Shown: positions 41,869 through 51,110, counted from the stretch's first letter. The stretch is DNA of 64,000 nt from JBEKHT01 sp049511715 (GCA_049511715.1 JBEKXU010000010.1:32165-96164); one strand, 5' to 3'. The notes: generated from the sequence alone by a model not told the origin. Program-made: numbers and translations.

Positions 41869-43677
41869 GTGGAGGCACTCCTTCCCCGCGATATGGCGGC
41901 TACCAGCCAGCGGATGATCCGGTTACGCTGGGCGGCTGGCGCGGCGGTGCTTTTGGCCACGGCCGTTGCCGTACGACTCCTCCATCTTCCGCTCCCCGAA
42001 AAGCCCCTCTATCTGCTCGGCGTTCTGATCCTCGCCTACAACCTCGTCCTGCTCGCGTTGACGGGGAGGCAGGTCTCTGCCCGGCCGGAACTGCTGCTTC
42101 GCCGTGCCCGCCGAATCGTCGCCATCCAGGTGGTGCTCGATTGGATGAGCATAGTCGTCTTTCTCCATTTCACCGGCGGGATTACAAGTCCCGGCATCCC
42201 CTTCTTCCTTATTCACATGCTGGTGGTCACGATCCTCCTGCCCGAGGTCCCTTGGTACCTCTCCGTGTCTATCGCCACAGCCATGCTGGCAGGCGTTGCG
42301 CTGCTTGAGGCCGGAGGAATGCTGGCCAATCATCCCGCCCTCGCGATAATACCGGCCAGCCTCCACCGCGACCCCTTCTTCATCCTGGCGCAGGTTCTCT
42401 TTTTTGCGACGGCGGCCACGGCCTTGGTGCTCCTCACCGCTTCCATCATGACCCGCCTGCGCGAGCGCGAGCGACAGGTCACGGCGCTCCTGCAATCCAG
42501 CCAAGCGGTGTCGTCCACCTTGAGCCTGGAGGAAGTTCTCTTGCGCCTGGCCAAAGGCGCCGCCGAGGCCGTTTTCACCGATCGAGCCTCGATCCGCTTG
42601 CTAGACGAAACGGGGGAGACGTTGGCGCTGGCGGCGGCCTTCGGGCTGCGCCCGGAGTACCTCGGGAAGGGTCCGGTGGAGCTCGCCCACAGCGGGCTGG
42701 ACCGTGAAGTGCTAAGCGGCGGCCCGGTGATTGTGGATCAGGCGGCAAGCGATGAACGCATTCAATACCCGCGTGAGGTTGGGGAGGAGGGAATAGGCAG
42801 CATCCTGGCGGTCCCGGTCGTGGGCCGCAAAGGCCCTCTGGGCGTGCTGCGCGTTTACTCGACGGAAGCCAAGGGTTTTGCCCAGGACGACGCGGAACTG
42901 GTCAGGGCCATCGCCGGCGAGGGAGCGGTGGCGATCGAGAATGCCATGGCCCACCAGGCACTGCAGAAGGCCGACGAGGATCGAGCGCAATTTGTCCGCA
43001 CGGTGACCCATGAACTGCGCTCCCCGGTGGCCGGGGCTCAGAGTCTGGCGCGGGTTCTGCTGGAGGCGACCGGCGAGGAACTCAGCGAAAAGCAGCGGGA
43101 TGTAATCGAGAGAATCTCGGCCCGGCTGGACCGCCTCATGGATTTGATCAACGACCTCCTAACCTTGGCCGCCGCCAAAGCCCCCGGCTTTCAGCAACCT
43201 CCTCAGCCGGTCGCCCTGCTGGAGATGGTCCAGTGGGCGGTCGACCAGCAGGCGGCAGCGGCGAGGGAAAAGAACGTGGCCTTGCAACCCGAACTCCCCA
43301 CGGCGCAGATCTTGGTGCGTGCGACCCGCGAGGGGCTGGGCCAGATTTTTGGCAACCTGATGGACAATGCCGTCAAGTACACTCCCGCTGGAGGCCGGGT
43401 GGCGGTCACGGCCAAGACCGAAGGGAACGCGGCGGTCATCCAGGTTGCAGACACAGGGATGGGCATCCCCGAGGCAGATCTGCCGCATTTGTGGGAGGAG
43501 TTTTTCCGAGCCTCCAATGCCCGCCAGGCTGGAATCCGCGGAACGGGGCTGGGCCTGAGCATCGTGAAGCGCCTGGTTGAGACCTATGGCGGACGGATTG
43601 CCGTTCAGAATGGAGAGGCACGCGGGGCCGTCTTCACCGTAACCTTGCCCGTGCTCCCGGATTCCCTCCACTCTTAA
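41869..43677 (+). CDS. Membrane sensor histidine kinase with GAF domain
   Basis: About 602 residues. Six hydrophobic segments (~20-190) form a membrane sensor region. A GAF domain (~210-365; RASIRLLDETGETLALAAAFGL, GSILAVPVVGRKGPLGVLRVYS) follows. The HisKA dimerisation helix has the phospho-acceptor His in VTHELRSPVAGAQ. The ATPase domain has N box NLMDNAVKYTPAGG, G1 DTGMGIP and G2 GTGLGLSIVKR. The start is uncertain: GTG 41869 has AGGTGA at 41858-41863; GTG 41860 and ATG 41893 are alternatives. It presumably phosphorylates the receiver at 41408-41809. The signal is not evident. Confidence 0.9.
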   Translation: MEALLPRDMAATSQRMIRLRWAAGAAVLLATAVAVRLLHLPLPEKPLYLLGVLILAYNLVLLALTGRQVSARPELLLRRARRIVAIQVVLDWMSIVVFLHFTGGITSPGIPFFLIHMLVVTILLPEVPWYLSVSIATAMLAGVALLEAGGMLANHPALAIIPASLHRDPFFILAQVLFFATAATALVLLTASIMTRLRERERQVTALLQSSQAVSSTLSLEEVLLRLAKGAAEAVFTDRASIRLLDETGETLALAAAFGLRPEYLGKGPVELAHSGLDREVLSGGPVIVDQAASDERIQYPREVGEEGIGSILAVPVVGRKGPLGVLRVYSTEAKGFAQDDAELVRAIAGEGAVAIENAMAHQALQKADEDRAQFVRTVTHELRSPVAGAQSLARVLLEATGEELSEKQRDVIERISARLDRLMDLINDLLTLAAAKAPGFQQPPQPVALLEMVQWAVDQQAAAAREKNVALQPELPTAQILVRATREGLGQIFGNLMDNAVKYTPAGGRVAVTAKTEGNAAVIQVADTGMGIPEADLPHLWEEFFRASNARQAGIRGTGLGLSIVKRLVETYGGRIAVQNGEARGAVFTVTLPVLPDSLHS

Positions 43678-44043
43678 CCGGATCCTGCCAAGAGGATGGC
43701 TCACCGTGACCCCCCCGGTCAGGTCCCCTGCTGGCTTGGTCATCTCCTTGTAAAGACGCACGGCCCATGCGCAGGCTGGTATTGAGGCCAGCACTCGGTC
43801 TGGGTGAAGGGATCCGGGGAGCGCCCGGCCCCGACCGGGAAGGATCCTGAGGGACCCGATCCCGCCGGGCGCCGCCCTTTGGTATTCAGCGAGGCGGAAC
43901 ATGCTCGGCCCGCGCCGGGCGCACCCGTCCCGGGCGCGGGTTCGGGGGCCCTCGCTCAGCGGCTGGAGGGGCGGAAACGTCCTGGCGGCCGTCCGGAACC
44001 CGGGATCGCCGAATCGTTTCTGGTTCGAGGAGGAGCACCGGCT
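43678..44043. other. Intergenic region of 366 bases
   Basis: The in-frame extension of the SDR gene across this region lacks protein character, and I see no RNA gene or clear promoter. GGAGGAG at 44030-44036 is the SDR ribosome-binding site. Confidence 0.35.
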
Positions 44044-44817
44044 ATGAACGGGCCAGCGAACGCTCACCGCCTGGAAGGCCAAATTGCCGTGGTGACTGGA
44101 GCCGCTTCCGGCATCGGGCGGGCCACGGCGGAACTCTTCGCTCGCGAGGAGGGCGAGGTCTGGATCCTGGATCAGAACGAGGAGCAAGGAAATCTTGTGG
44201 TCGACGAGATCCAGCGGCATGGGGGGCTTGGACATTTTCTGCGCCTGGACGTGGCGGACCCGGAGCAGGTGCAGCAGGCGGCAAACACCCTCAAGAGCCG
44301 GTCCGGGCGGGTGGACACACTCTGCAATTGCGCGGGGGTGGGGACCAGGTCGCTGGCGGTCACCGAGCTGCCGATCGATGCCTGGGACCAAATCCTCAGC
44401 GTGAACCTTCGAGGAACTTTTCTGGTCTGCAAGGTTATCCTACCGCTCATGCCGGAGGCGGGCGGTTCGATCGTCAATGTGGCCATCATGGGCGGGCTCA
44501 TCGCCTGGACCCGCAACGCTCCCGCCTATTGCGCCTCCAAAGGCGGAGTGATCGCCCTGACTCGCGCCATGGCCGTCGATCATGCGGCGCAGGGAATCCG
44601 CGTCAACTGCATCTGCCCCGGCGTTATCGAAACTCCTCTGACGGAACGCAGGCTCTCGGAACCCGACTACCGCGCCCGCATGATCCGCCGGACGCCGTTG
44701 GGCAGGATCGGCCAACCACTGGAAGTGGCCTACGCCGCCTTGTTCCTCGCCTCGCACGAATCCTCGTTCGTCACCGGCCAGGCTCTGGTTGTGGACGGGG
44801 GCTGGACCGCCCAATAG
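44044..44817 (+). CDS. Short-chain dehydrogenase/reductase with an altered catalytic tetrad
   Basis: The 257-residue Rossmann-fold oxidoreductase has the cofactor-binding TGAASGIG near residue 17, CNCAGVG in place of the usual NNAG, the active-site YCASK near 160 and a C-terminal FVTGQALVVDGG. An Asp-type second strand (ILDQNEE) suggests NAD(H). In the strand before the active site, where the catalytic Ser is usual (NxSS), the sequence reads VNVAIMGGLIAW, so the Ser of the Asn-Ser-Tyr-Lys tetrad seems replaced by Ile or Met. The substrate is unknown. GGAGGAG lies 7 bases before the ATG. The S51 peptidase gene follows after 8 bases. Confidence 0.88.
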   Translation: MNGPANAHRLEGQIAVVTGAASGIGRATAELFAREEGEVWILDQNEEQGNLVVDEIQRHGGLGHFLRLDVADPEQVQQAANTLKSRSGRVDTLCNCAGVGTRSLAVTELPIDAWDQILSVNLRGTFLVCKVILPLMPEAGGSIVNVAIMGGLIAWTRNAPAYCASKGGVIALTRAMAVDHAAQGIRVNCICPGVIETPLTERRLSEPDYRARMIRRTPLGRIGQPLEVAYAALFLASHESSFVTGQALVVDGGWTAQ

Positions 44818-44825
44818 GAGGGGCC

Positions 44826-45527
44826 TTGAAAGGGACGATCGCACTGGTAGGCGCGGGGGAATTCCTTCCGAGCATGGAGGCTGTGGATCGAGGGCTCCTG
44901 CTGGCCTCGGGCGGCAATCGAGTGGTCGTCCTCCCGACGGCTTCAGCTCTGGACGGCCCCGGGGTCCCCGAACGGTGGGGGAGGATGGGTGTCGAGCACT
45001 TTCAGCAGCTCGGCGCCCAGGCCGAGGCTATCCTGGCTCTCGATCGGGCCGCTTGTGAGGGGACGCAGTTCTCGGACCGTGTCCGAATGGCCAGCTTGGC
45101 CTATTTTTCCGGGGGGAAGCCGGATTACCTGTATCAGACCCTGGTCGGATCCAAAGTGTGGCAGGCCGTGACTGAGATTCTCGGACGAGGCGGGGTCCTG
45201 GCCGGATGCAGTGCCGGGGCAATGATCCTCGGCTCCCACTTGCCCTCGCTCACCGTGGGACGGGGGAGCCCGGTCATCCGCGGCTGGCGTCCTGCCTTTG
45301 GACTGCTCCCCCGCTGCGTGGTCATCCCGCACTTCAATCAAGCTCCCGAGTGGCTGATGCGCCTGTTTCTCCCGCTCCGCCCGGAAGGTACCACGGTCCT
45401 TGGAATTGACGCCGACACAGCGCTGATTGGGCACGAGGACACCTGGACGGTGCGCGGCTCAGGACGGGTGTCGCATTTCGCGGAAACCATTAGGCGGTAC
45501 CGGGATGGAGACACCGTCCCCTTGTAG
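44826..45527 (+). CDS. Peptidase S51 (cyanophycinase/dipeptidase E-like) family protein
   Basis: The 233-residue protein has the class-I glutaminase-like fold with nucleophile elbow GCSAGAMIL near residue 125, a His in IPHFNQ near 175 and a GSG turn near the end. These fit the Ser-His-Glu peptidases of family S51, which cut Asp-containing dipeptides or cyanophycin. No cyanophycin synthetase is nearby. TTG 44826 follows AGGAGG at 44816-44821; the longer frame back to 44328 is the shadow of the SDR gene. Confidence 0.82.
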   Translation: MKGTIALVGAGEFLPSMEAVDRGLLLASGGNRVVVLPTASALDGPGVPERWGRMGVEHFQQLGAQAEAILALDRAACEGTQFSDRVRMASLAYFSGGKPDYLYQTLVGSKVWQAVTEILGRGGVLAGCSAGAMILGSHLPSLTVGRGSPVIRGWRPAFGLLPRCVVIPHFNQAPEWLMRLFLPLRPEGTTVLGIDADTALIGHEDTWTVRGSGRVSHFAETIRRYRDGDTVPL

Positions 45528-46072
45528 CTTCCACAGGTCCGGGGCGCTCGTGGCCGAGGATTGCCGCTCCGGGGGCTGCGACCCGGTGTCCGCCACGGAT
45601 TCGAGTTCCCGCCTGGCCATCGCGGGCATTCCTTCGGTGGGATGGCGCTCGTTGCAGGTTGGGGCGGCTCCCTTCACGGCGTTGAGGTGATTTCTTCCAG
45701 GGCGCGCCCAAGGGAGCCGACAGTGTTCGGATCCCTTGGATCGAGGCCTACAAGGCCTCTTTAGCGTGCGACCGAGAGGCCCCCAGAGTCCCGCCCAAGC
45801 GGCGCGCGGTCAACTGATAGCGCAGTTATGCCAGGGGTTGCCGACGGGGTTGGGACTTGGAAGATTCATCTGGCCGGGAGCCGAAGGGGGCGGGTGGGGG
45901 GTGGAAGATCTGGCCGCCAAGGCGCGACAACTTGGGTTTCGGTCCAGGTGCCGGACCCTCCGCCGGCCGGGGCCGACCATGAATCCGGAGCCCCGTCGCC
46001 CCGCCCGCCGGGAACTCGCTGGATCGGGTTCGCGGAGACTGCACGGGCAGGTCGCGCGGAAACGCGGATTTC
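45528..46072. other. Intergenic region of 545 bases
   Basis: The S51 gene ends and bactofilin ends convergently here. Open frames 45736-46263 (+) and 45490-45711 (-) have Pro/Arg/Gly-rich translations without family features. I see nothing I can support as a gene or RNA. Confidence 0.35.
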
Positions 46073-46480
46073 CTACTGTGACGCGGGGATCCCCGGTTCG
46101 TGCGCCGGGGCGCTGGCCTCGTTCATCTGCACATGACCTTTCAGGTACCCGCCTTCTTCCGTGCTCAGGCTGCCGGTCGTCACATCGCCCCAGACCTTGC
46201 CCGTCTTTTGGATGTGGACTTTCTGAGCGATCAGGTTGGCCTGCACTGTGCCGGCCACACTGACGCTGTCCGCGCGGATTTCCTCCGAGATTAACTTGGC
46301 CTGCTCGCCGACAACCAGGGTTCCCTCAAGTTCCATCTTCCCCTCGAAGGTTCCCTCGAGGCGCACCCCGCCGCTTCCGCTCAGGGTGCCCTGAATGGAG
46401 ATCCCGGCGCCAATTACTGTCTCCAGGCGGCTGGCCGGACGGATGGATTCGGGCAGCTTGGGTCCCTCTTTGTGAAACAT
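46073..46480 (-). CDS. Bactofilin (polymer-forming cytoskeletal protein)
   Basis: A 135-residue DUF583 protein. After a short disordered N-terminus the core (~20-120) is a repetitive beta-helix with alternating Gly and hydrophobics: VIGAGISIQGTLSGSGGVRLEGTFEG, LVVGEQAKLISEEIRADSV, VAGTVQANLIAQKVHIQ (each in pieces). Bactofilins polymerise without nucleotide and scaffold cell-wall enzymes. ATG 46480 has GGGAGG just upstream on the minus strand. It lies in a minus-strand block that includes a WD40 lipoprotein. Confidence 0.92.
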   Translation of the reverse strand: MFHKEGPKLPESIRPASRLETVIGAGISIQGTLSGSGGVRLEGTFEGKMELEGTLVVGEQAKLISEEIRADSVSVAGTVQANLIAQKVHIQKTGKVWGDVTTGSLSTEEGGYLKGHVQMNEASAPAHEPGIPASQ

Positions 46481-46644
46481 CGTGCCTCCCGCGGGGATCG
46501 AACTTGAGCTCCCCAATGATCCCTCTAAAGGACTGGGACTGCCGCTTCCCCCTTGAAATGTGCCTCGCCTGAGGTTGCGGAGGCAGCCATGGTGTCCATT
46601 CTACTCCTGCCCCTGGGCCCCCGCGTCAGCCGGCGGGATCCATT

Positions 46645-47781
46645 TTAGCGAGACACCGCGTACAAATAGACTTTCGAATCGTCACACCCGACGGCCACGT
46701 ACCGGTCGTCGGGCGAGACCGCCAGGGTCTCGATCGGAGCGGGGGCGACGGGGACAGGAAGCGGGGCGAAGCTCGCGCTTTCCCAGGCCGCCAGTGTCCC
46801 GTCCTGGGAACCGGCCAGAAGAATCGAGCCGTCGGCCGCGAAAGTCACGGCTTGCGCCCCACTCTGGAAGTTGCCGAACTGCCCCACCAAGGTTCCGAGC
46901 TCCAGGTCCCATATCCAGACTTGGCCGCGCTGGCAGACGTCCTGCGCGGATTGGACGCATAAAGCGGCTGCGAGGCGTTTCCCATCGGGAGAGAGCGCCA
47001 GGTCAGCGACCTGGCCAGGATGGTTGAGCATCTGGAGCAAGACGCCGCTGGATGCCCGCCAGACCCGAACGCTGCCGGAAGCGCCGCCTGCCACCAGGAC
47101 CCGGCCGTCGAGCGAGTAGGCGAGAGCGGCGATGTTCGAAGATGCCTGGAGCTTGCGGATCGGCTTCCAGGCCTCAACCGCCCAGGTCCACACCGCGGCC
47201 GACGGGAACCGGTCGACTCCGCCCACGGCCAGAATCTTTCCGTCGGGAGAGAAGGCCACGCTGGTTACCGGGTTCGGGAAGTTCAGCGAATCGGTCATGA
47301 CGCCCTGAGCCACATCCCAGACGGCGGCCGTCCCGTCGGAGGAGGCTGAGGCCAGAAGCTTGCCGTCGGGAGAAAAGGCAACCTTCCAGACAATGTTGCG
47401 GTGACCCTGCAGCGTCCGCTCGAGTGCCCCGGTGCGCACGTCCCATAGCCGGATGTTGAAGTCGCGGCCGCTGCCCCCTGCTGCGGCGAGCACCTCGCCG
47501 CTCGGCGAAAAGGCGACGCTCCGGACGATGTCGCCCTGCGCCAGAGAGCGCACCAACCTCAACTGGCCAAGGTTACCGGGGCCCAGCGGAAGCGCCGTCG
47601 GGGTGGGTGAAGGCTCCAGCAAAGTGGGAGTCGGCGGCACCGGGGTGGGAGCAGGCAACGAGGTCGCGGGCGCCATCTGCGGAGAAACGAGATGAGTGGG
47701 CGAGGGGGTCGGCGGCGTTGTGGGAAGGTGGGAACAGGAAACCGCAAGAACCAGGATGGCCAAAGAACCAACCCGGGTCAT
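46645..47781 (-). CDS. WD40-repeat lipoprotein
   Basis: The 378-residue product begins with a signal peptide ending in LAVSC, a lipobox, followed by a Pro/Thr-rich linker (PTTPPTPSPT..). The rest (~85-378) is a beta-propeller of about seven WD40 repeats, recognisable from VRSVAFSPSGEVLAAAG, VWKVAFSPDGKLLASASSDGTAAVWD and VTSVAFSPDGKILAVGG. It should sit on the outer face of the membrane and act as a protein-interaction platform. ATG 47781 is taken because the signal peptide starts there. Confidence 0.9.
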   Translation of the reverse strand: MTRVGSLAILVLAVSCSHLPTTPPTPSPTHLVSPQMAPATSLPAPTPVPPTPTLLEPSPTPTALPLGPGNLGQLRLVRSLAQGDIVRSVAFSPSGEVLAAAGGSGRDFNIRLWDVRTGALERTLQGHRNIVWKVAFSPDGKLLASASSDGTAAVWDVAQGVMTDSLNFPNPVTSVAFSPDGKILAVGGVDRFPSAAVWTWAVEAWKPIRKLQASSNIAALAYSLDGRVLVAGGASGSVRVWRASSGVLLQMLNHPGQVADLALSPDGKRLAAALCVQSAQDVCQRGQVWIWDLELGTLVGQFGNFQSGAQAVTFAADGSILLAGSQDGTLAAWESASFAPLPVPVAPAPIETLAVSPDDRYVAVGCDDSKVYLYAVSR

Positions 47782-47809
47782 CCTCACTCCCTTCTTGCGA
47801 ACTCTCGGA

Positions 47810-48994
47810 TCAGGAGGCCGAGAGGCGTCTCCGGATTCTTGCGGCCCCGCGTTCAAAATCCTCCTCCCGGGCCAGCAGGCTGAGAACCAGGTACTCCCCG
47901 CTGGGGAAGTCGTAGAAAAAGCCCGGGTGAACCAGCACATCGTCCTGGAGGAGCAGCTCGCGAGCAAGCTCCTCGTCGCTGGCGGGTCGGTCGATTTTCA
48001 GCACCGCATACCATCCCCCCTCCCGAGGCATCAGCTCGACTCCCGGAGTGGACTCCACCTCCGTCCTGAGCCGGGCCTCGTTGCCTGCCAGACGCGCACG
48101 GATTTGGTCCTGGATCTCATTGCGGCCGCGGAGCAGGGTGGGAAGGGCTATCTGGGCTGGAGTGGAGGCCGAGAGGAAGCTGTCGCTGATGAATTCAAGC
48201 CGTTCCTGAGCTTCCGAGCGATCGGGCTCCGGCCCACTGATCACAATCCAGCTCAACTTGATCTGAGGAAGACCGGCGACCTTGGACAAGCCGCTCAGGA
48301 CGAAGGTGAGTGCTTCTTCGTTTCCGGCCGCTGAGAGCGAGACCGACGTGCTTTGCCCGCCCGCCGGATAATCGAGGAACACCTCATCCACAATCAGTGC
48401 AGATCCCCGTTCGCGGGCCAGGTTCGAAAGGGCCTGCTTTTCCAACGGCTTAAGGTACGACCCGGTTGGATTGTTGGGGCTCACCGCGACGATCGCTCGA
48501 CAGCCCGCTTCGGCCCGGCGAGCCACCTGCTCCAGGTCCAGCTCCCATCCGGCCGCTCGTTTGCGTCGGAGTCGATAAGGAACCGGCCGAAGGGCCTCCA
48601 CCTGCGCCAGGACCTCAATCAGGGGATAGCTTGGGCGAGGTACCAGCAGCCGGTCGTCGGGGTCGGCGAGCAGTTTGAAAAGCAGGGAGTAGGCCTCGCT
48701 CGTGCTGGCCGTTGGGAACACGGATTCCGCGCTGATCGTAACCCCCTGCTCCCGGTAGTACTCGGCAATCGCCGCCCGGGCCAGAGGAAGGCCGCGCGGG
48801 CCGGGATCGTAGTCCAGCACTTGTGGTTGTGACAGGGCGCTTAGGATTTCCTCGCGGGGGTACGAGAATCCGGCGCGAGTGGGATTGGAGAGGGTCAAAT
48901 CAATCAGGGACACCCCTGAGCGGAGCTTGGACTCGATTACCTGGGTAATCCCATTCGGTGTCAGGTCTCGAGGGATGCGTGAGGAGAATTTCAT
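47810..48994 (-). CDS. Class I/II pyridoxal-phosphate aminotransferase
   Basis: The 394-residue fold-type I aminotransferase has DLTLSNPTRAGF near residue 32, the cofactor region VSPNNPTGSYL near 170, IVDEVFLDY near 205 and the PLP-binding Lys in LSGLSKVAGLPQIKLSW near 240; an Arg near the C-terminus in the usual carboxylate-binding area is present. The substrate is not clear (aspartate/tyrosine/alanine-type enzymes share these motifs). It overlaps gluconokinase by 4 bases. Confidence 0.9.
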   Translation of the reverse strand: MKFSSRIPRDLTPNGITQVIESKLRSGVSLIDLTLSNPTRAGFSYPREEILSALSQPQVLDYDPGPRGLPLARAAIAEYYREQGVTISAESVFPTASTSEAYSLLFKLLADPDDRLLVPRPSYPLIEVLAQVEALRPVPYRLRRKRAAGWELDLEQVARRAEAGCRAIVAVSPNNPTGSYLKPLEKQALSNLARERGSALIVDEVFLDYPAGGQSTSVSLSAAGNEEALTFVLSGLSKVAGLPQIKLSWIVISGPEPDRSEAQERLEFISDSFLSASTPAQIALPTLLRGRNEIQDQIRARLAGNEARLRTEVESTPGVELMPREGGWYAVLKIDRPASDEELARELLLQDDVLVHPGFFYDFPSGEYLVLSLLAREEDFERGAARIRRRLSAS

Positions 48995-49542
48995 TCGCCC
49001 TCCAAGCCAACCTGGCGAAGCACCTGCGCCGCAACGAGGGCCGGCGCCGCTCCGGCGTCGACCACGACGGCTCCCTGGGGTTCTTCCAGATCGGCGAATT
49101 GGCTCTCGAGGAGGGTCAAGGGCATGAAATGGTCCTGGCGCCGGGCCAGACGTTCGCGGAGCTGATCATCGCCCACGCGCAGAAGGACAAACCGGACGCT
49201 GTGCAAGCCCTGCATCAGTTTCTTGCGGTACGCTTCTTTCAGGGCGGAACAGGCGAGAACGGCGCTTTCGTCCCGAGTCTCCACCTGGCAGAGGAGGACA
49301 TGCAGGCGTTCCAACCAAGGCTCGCGGTCCGCGTCGTTCAAAGGCCTCCCGGCGCTCATTTTGCGGAGGTTGCTGAGCGGATGGAAATCGTCGGCGTCAT
49401 AGAAGGGGCAAGCCAGCTTCCCGGCCAGGAGCTTGCCCACCGTGGTCTTCCCAGCTCCGCTCACCCCCATGAGAACCAGGATGAGAGGTTCCGGGCGGCT
49501 CGAGCGTCCACGCCTCCGGTGCGTTCGGGCGGGGATCGTCAT
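48991..49542 (-). CDS. Gluconokinase (GntK type)
   Basis: A 183-residue P-loop kinase that phosphorylates D-gluconate. It has LILVLMGVSGAGKTTVGKLLA near residue 22, FYDADDFHPLSNLRKMSAGRPLNDADREPWL and ACSALKEAYRKKL, all typical of GntK. The first ~20 residues (Arg-rich) are outside the family core, so a later start is possible. It forms an operon with the aminotransferase, which it overlaps. No other gluconate genes are seen. Confidence 0.93.
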   Translation of the reverse strand: MTIPARTHRRRGRSSRPEPLILVLMGVSGAGKTTVGKLLAGKLACPFYDADDFHPLSNLRKMSAGRPLNDADREPWLERLHVLLCQVETRDESAVLACSALKEAYRKKLMQGLHSVRFVLLRVGDDQLRERLARRQDHFMPLTLLESQFADLEEPQGAVVVDAGAAPALVAAQVLRQVGLEGE

Positions 49543-49860
49543 TCCGGGCCAGGGGGTCGGCCAGGAGAGGCGCGAGAGGGATCGCGGCGGGTCCAGCTTG
49601 GCTCGCTGAGAAAGCATCCCACCCACCGCCTCGGCCGGTCCTGCCGGGCGGCCGTCACTATGCTTGCATCCTGACAGTCCCCAATGGATACCCGGGGTCC
49701 CCCCGATCCGGACTGGCTCGGCGCGCGCATCGAAATCCCGCGCAATGGTCCTGCCGATCGGTTCCGCGGTCCTGGAGGCGGCCGATCCGGACAAGGCTCT
49801 CGCGGATCCCAGGGCTCGTGGAGATAGTTGATCCTTTCTCAGAAGGGAAATCGTTCCCGC
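49543..49860. other. Intergenic region of 318 bases
   Basis: Upstream of gluconokinase. The in-frame extension of that gene (to 49794) has no family match. No promoter or RNA element is convincing. Confidence 0.3.
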
Positions 49861-50337
49861 TCAGCGGATCTTGGCCGCCGCTTTGGCGCGAAGGGCCTTC
49901 TCGAGGGCTGGGAAATCTTTCCAGTCCTTCCCCAGGTTGATCCAGCTCTCCCTGGCGCGGCGCTTGATGCGCAAAGCGCCGTCGGCCAAGCTGATCTGCT
50001 CAACTTCCGAGAAGGGGATTTCGAGAACCCGAGTCCAGGGTCGTCCCAGCCGATGGATGATCGATCGAGAAGTGACCAGGAGACGCGAATCGATGTCGCT
50101 GATGAACGTTACCAGCGCCACGAGAAGGGATAGCACCGCAAAGGCGCTCAAGGCAATTCGGATCGTGCCCGCAGCCGTCCGACTGACGGTAGGGTCCGAA
50201 CCGAGGGCCCACAGCACGAGCACCCACACGACAGGGACCAGGACCAGCGTCAAGCCTCTTCGCACGATCCTGGCGGTGCGGTACCCGCTGCTCGCCAGGA
50301 CCTTGCCTTCCTGGTGGTCTTTGCCTCTTTCGCTCAT
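49861..50337 (-). CDS. PH-like domain membrane protein
   Basis: The 158-residue protein has two hydrophobic helices (~27-47 and ~58-80) and a cytosolic C-terminal domain with LLVTSRSIIHRLGRPWTRVLEIPFSEVEQISL, which resembles the bacterial PH domain (bPH_2/YdbT-like) pattern of a rotated strand followed by a helix (FPALEKALRAKAAAK). The role is unknown. The gene ahead (50415) begins 77 bases upstream on the same strand. Confidence 0.7.
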   Translation of the reverse strand: MSERGKDHQEGKVLASSGYRTARIVRRGLTLVLVPVVWVLVLWALGSDPTVSRTAAGTIRIALSAFAVLSLLVALVTFISDIDSRLLVTSRSIIHRLGRPWTRVLEIPFSEVEQISLADGALRIKRRARESWINLGKDWKDFPALEKALRAKAAAKIR

Positions 50338-50414
50338 CTCATGGTCCGCCGAATGGGTGGTGGGTCCGGCACGCGGTTTGCCGCTTCTCGGGCCCGGTGT
50401 CCAGGCCCAGGAGG

Positions 50415-51098
50415 CTACCGGCCCCCTTTCTTGGGCTTGTACAATCCGGCCGCATCTGAGCCCAGCAGTCCGGATCGCAGCGAGAGCGGGTCCACAGGCG
50501 AGAGGGCACGGACCATTTTGGGAGTGACCAAGCGCACCTTGCGCAGAGTCGCCACGTGTTCAGCAATCTCTTCCAGGTGCTCATCCCTGGTCATCCACTC
50601 CAGCCTGTCCCAGGCGCACAGGTTCATGGGGTAGGTGTATCCCCGCAAGCTTTTCTGGCCCAGCACGTTGAAGAAGTCTTCAAAGTAGCTCAGAACCAGT
50701 TCGCGAAGGCTGCGGAAGATGGGCTCGCGATAGCGCAGGCCGACGAAGTTCGACTTGGCCACGGCCCCCCAGAGGCCGCCGACTTGGAAGACGGCCAGCA
50801 TGTGGTCGTCATCGTTCTCCGGGAGCATCTCCAAGATTCGCGGGGGATGCCCCAGGGAACGCAGCAGGGTGGCACCCAGCAAGGCTCCGTCGAAACAATG
50901 CGCCCTTCGATCCCGCAGCGCGCTGAGAGGCGAGCGATACCGCTCTTCCGGGCTGTAGGGAATGGTATCGATGAAGCGCTGGATCTTGTAGGGGGTGTCG
51001 AGCCTGGCCAGCCGCCCTCGCTCGAGAGGGCTCAGCGCCTGCCAGAAAACCTGCAGGGGACCGGAGGAGAGATGGTTGCGTCGAGGCAATGGAGGCAT
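50415..51098 (-). CDS. Transglutaminase-like (papain-fold) hypothetical protein
   Basis: The 227-residue product has the transglutaminase-core order: a Cys in RAHCFDGALLGATLLRSLG near residue 67 with the typical following hydrophobic helix, then a His in DDHMLAVFQVGG near 98. The candidate Asp of the triad is not certain. The fold is used for peptide and amide cleavage or transfer in bacteria; the function here is not known. A TAGAAT element lies 6 bases before the ATG, with no Shine-Dalgarno. Confidence 0.7.
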   Translation of the reverse strand: MPPLPRRNHLSSGPLQVFWQALSPLERGRLARLDTPYKIQRFIDTIPYSPEERYRSPLSALRDRRAHCFDGALLGATLLRSLGHPPRILEMLPENDDDHMLAVFQVGGLWGAVAKSNFVGLRYREPIFRSLRELVLSYFEDFFNVLGQKSLRGYTYPMNLCAWDRLEWMTRDEHLEEIAEHVATLRKVRLVTPKMVRALSPVDPLSLRSGLLGSDAAGLYKPKKGGR

Positions 51099-51104
51099 AG
51101 GTAG

Positions 51105-51110
51105 ATTCTA
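51105..51110 (-). promoter_or_regulatory. -10-like element directly before the transglutaminase-like gene
   Basis: On the minus strand TAGAAT ends 6 bases before ATG 51098, and the same octamer TAGAATCT is found before rsmI. A transcript from it would be essentially leaderless. Confidence 0.4.

Noticed and set aside
44826..45527. Cyanophycin degradation
   Set aside because: The S51 fold alone does not show the substrate, and no cyanophycin synthetase is near.
45736..46263. 175-residue plus-strand open frame between the S51 peptidase and bactofilin
   Set aside because: Pro/Arg-rich translation, no motif, and its end overlaps bactofilin antisense.
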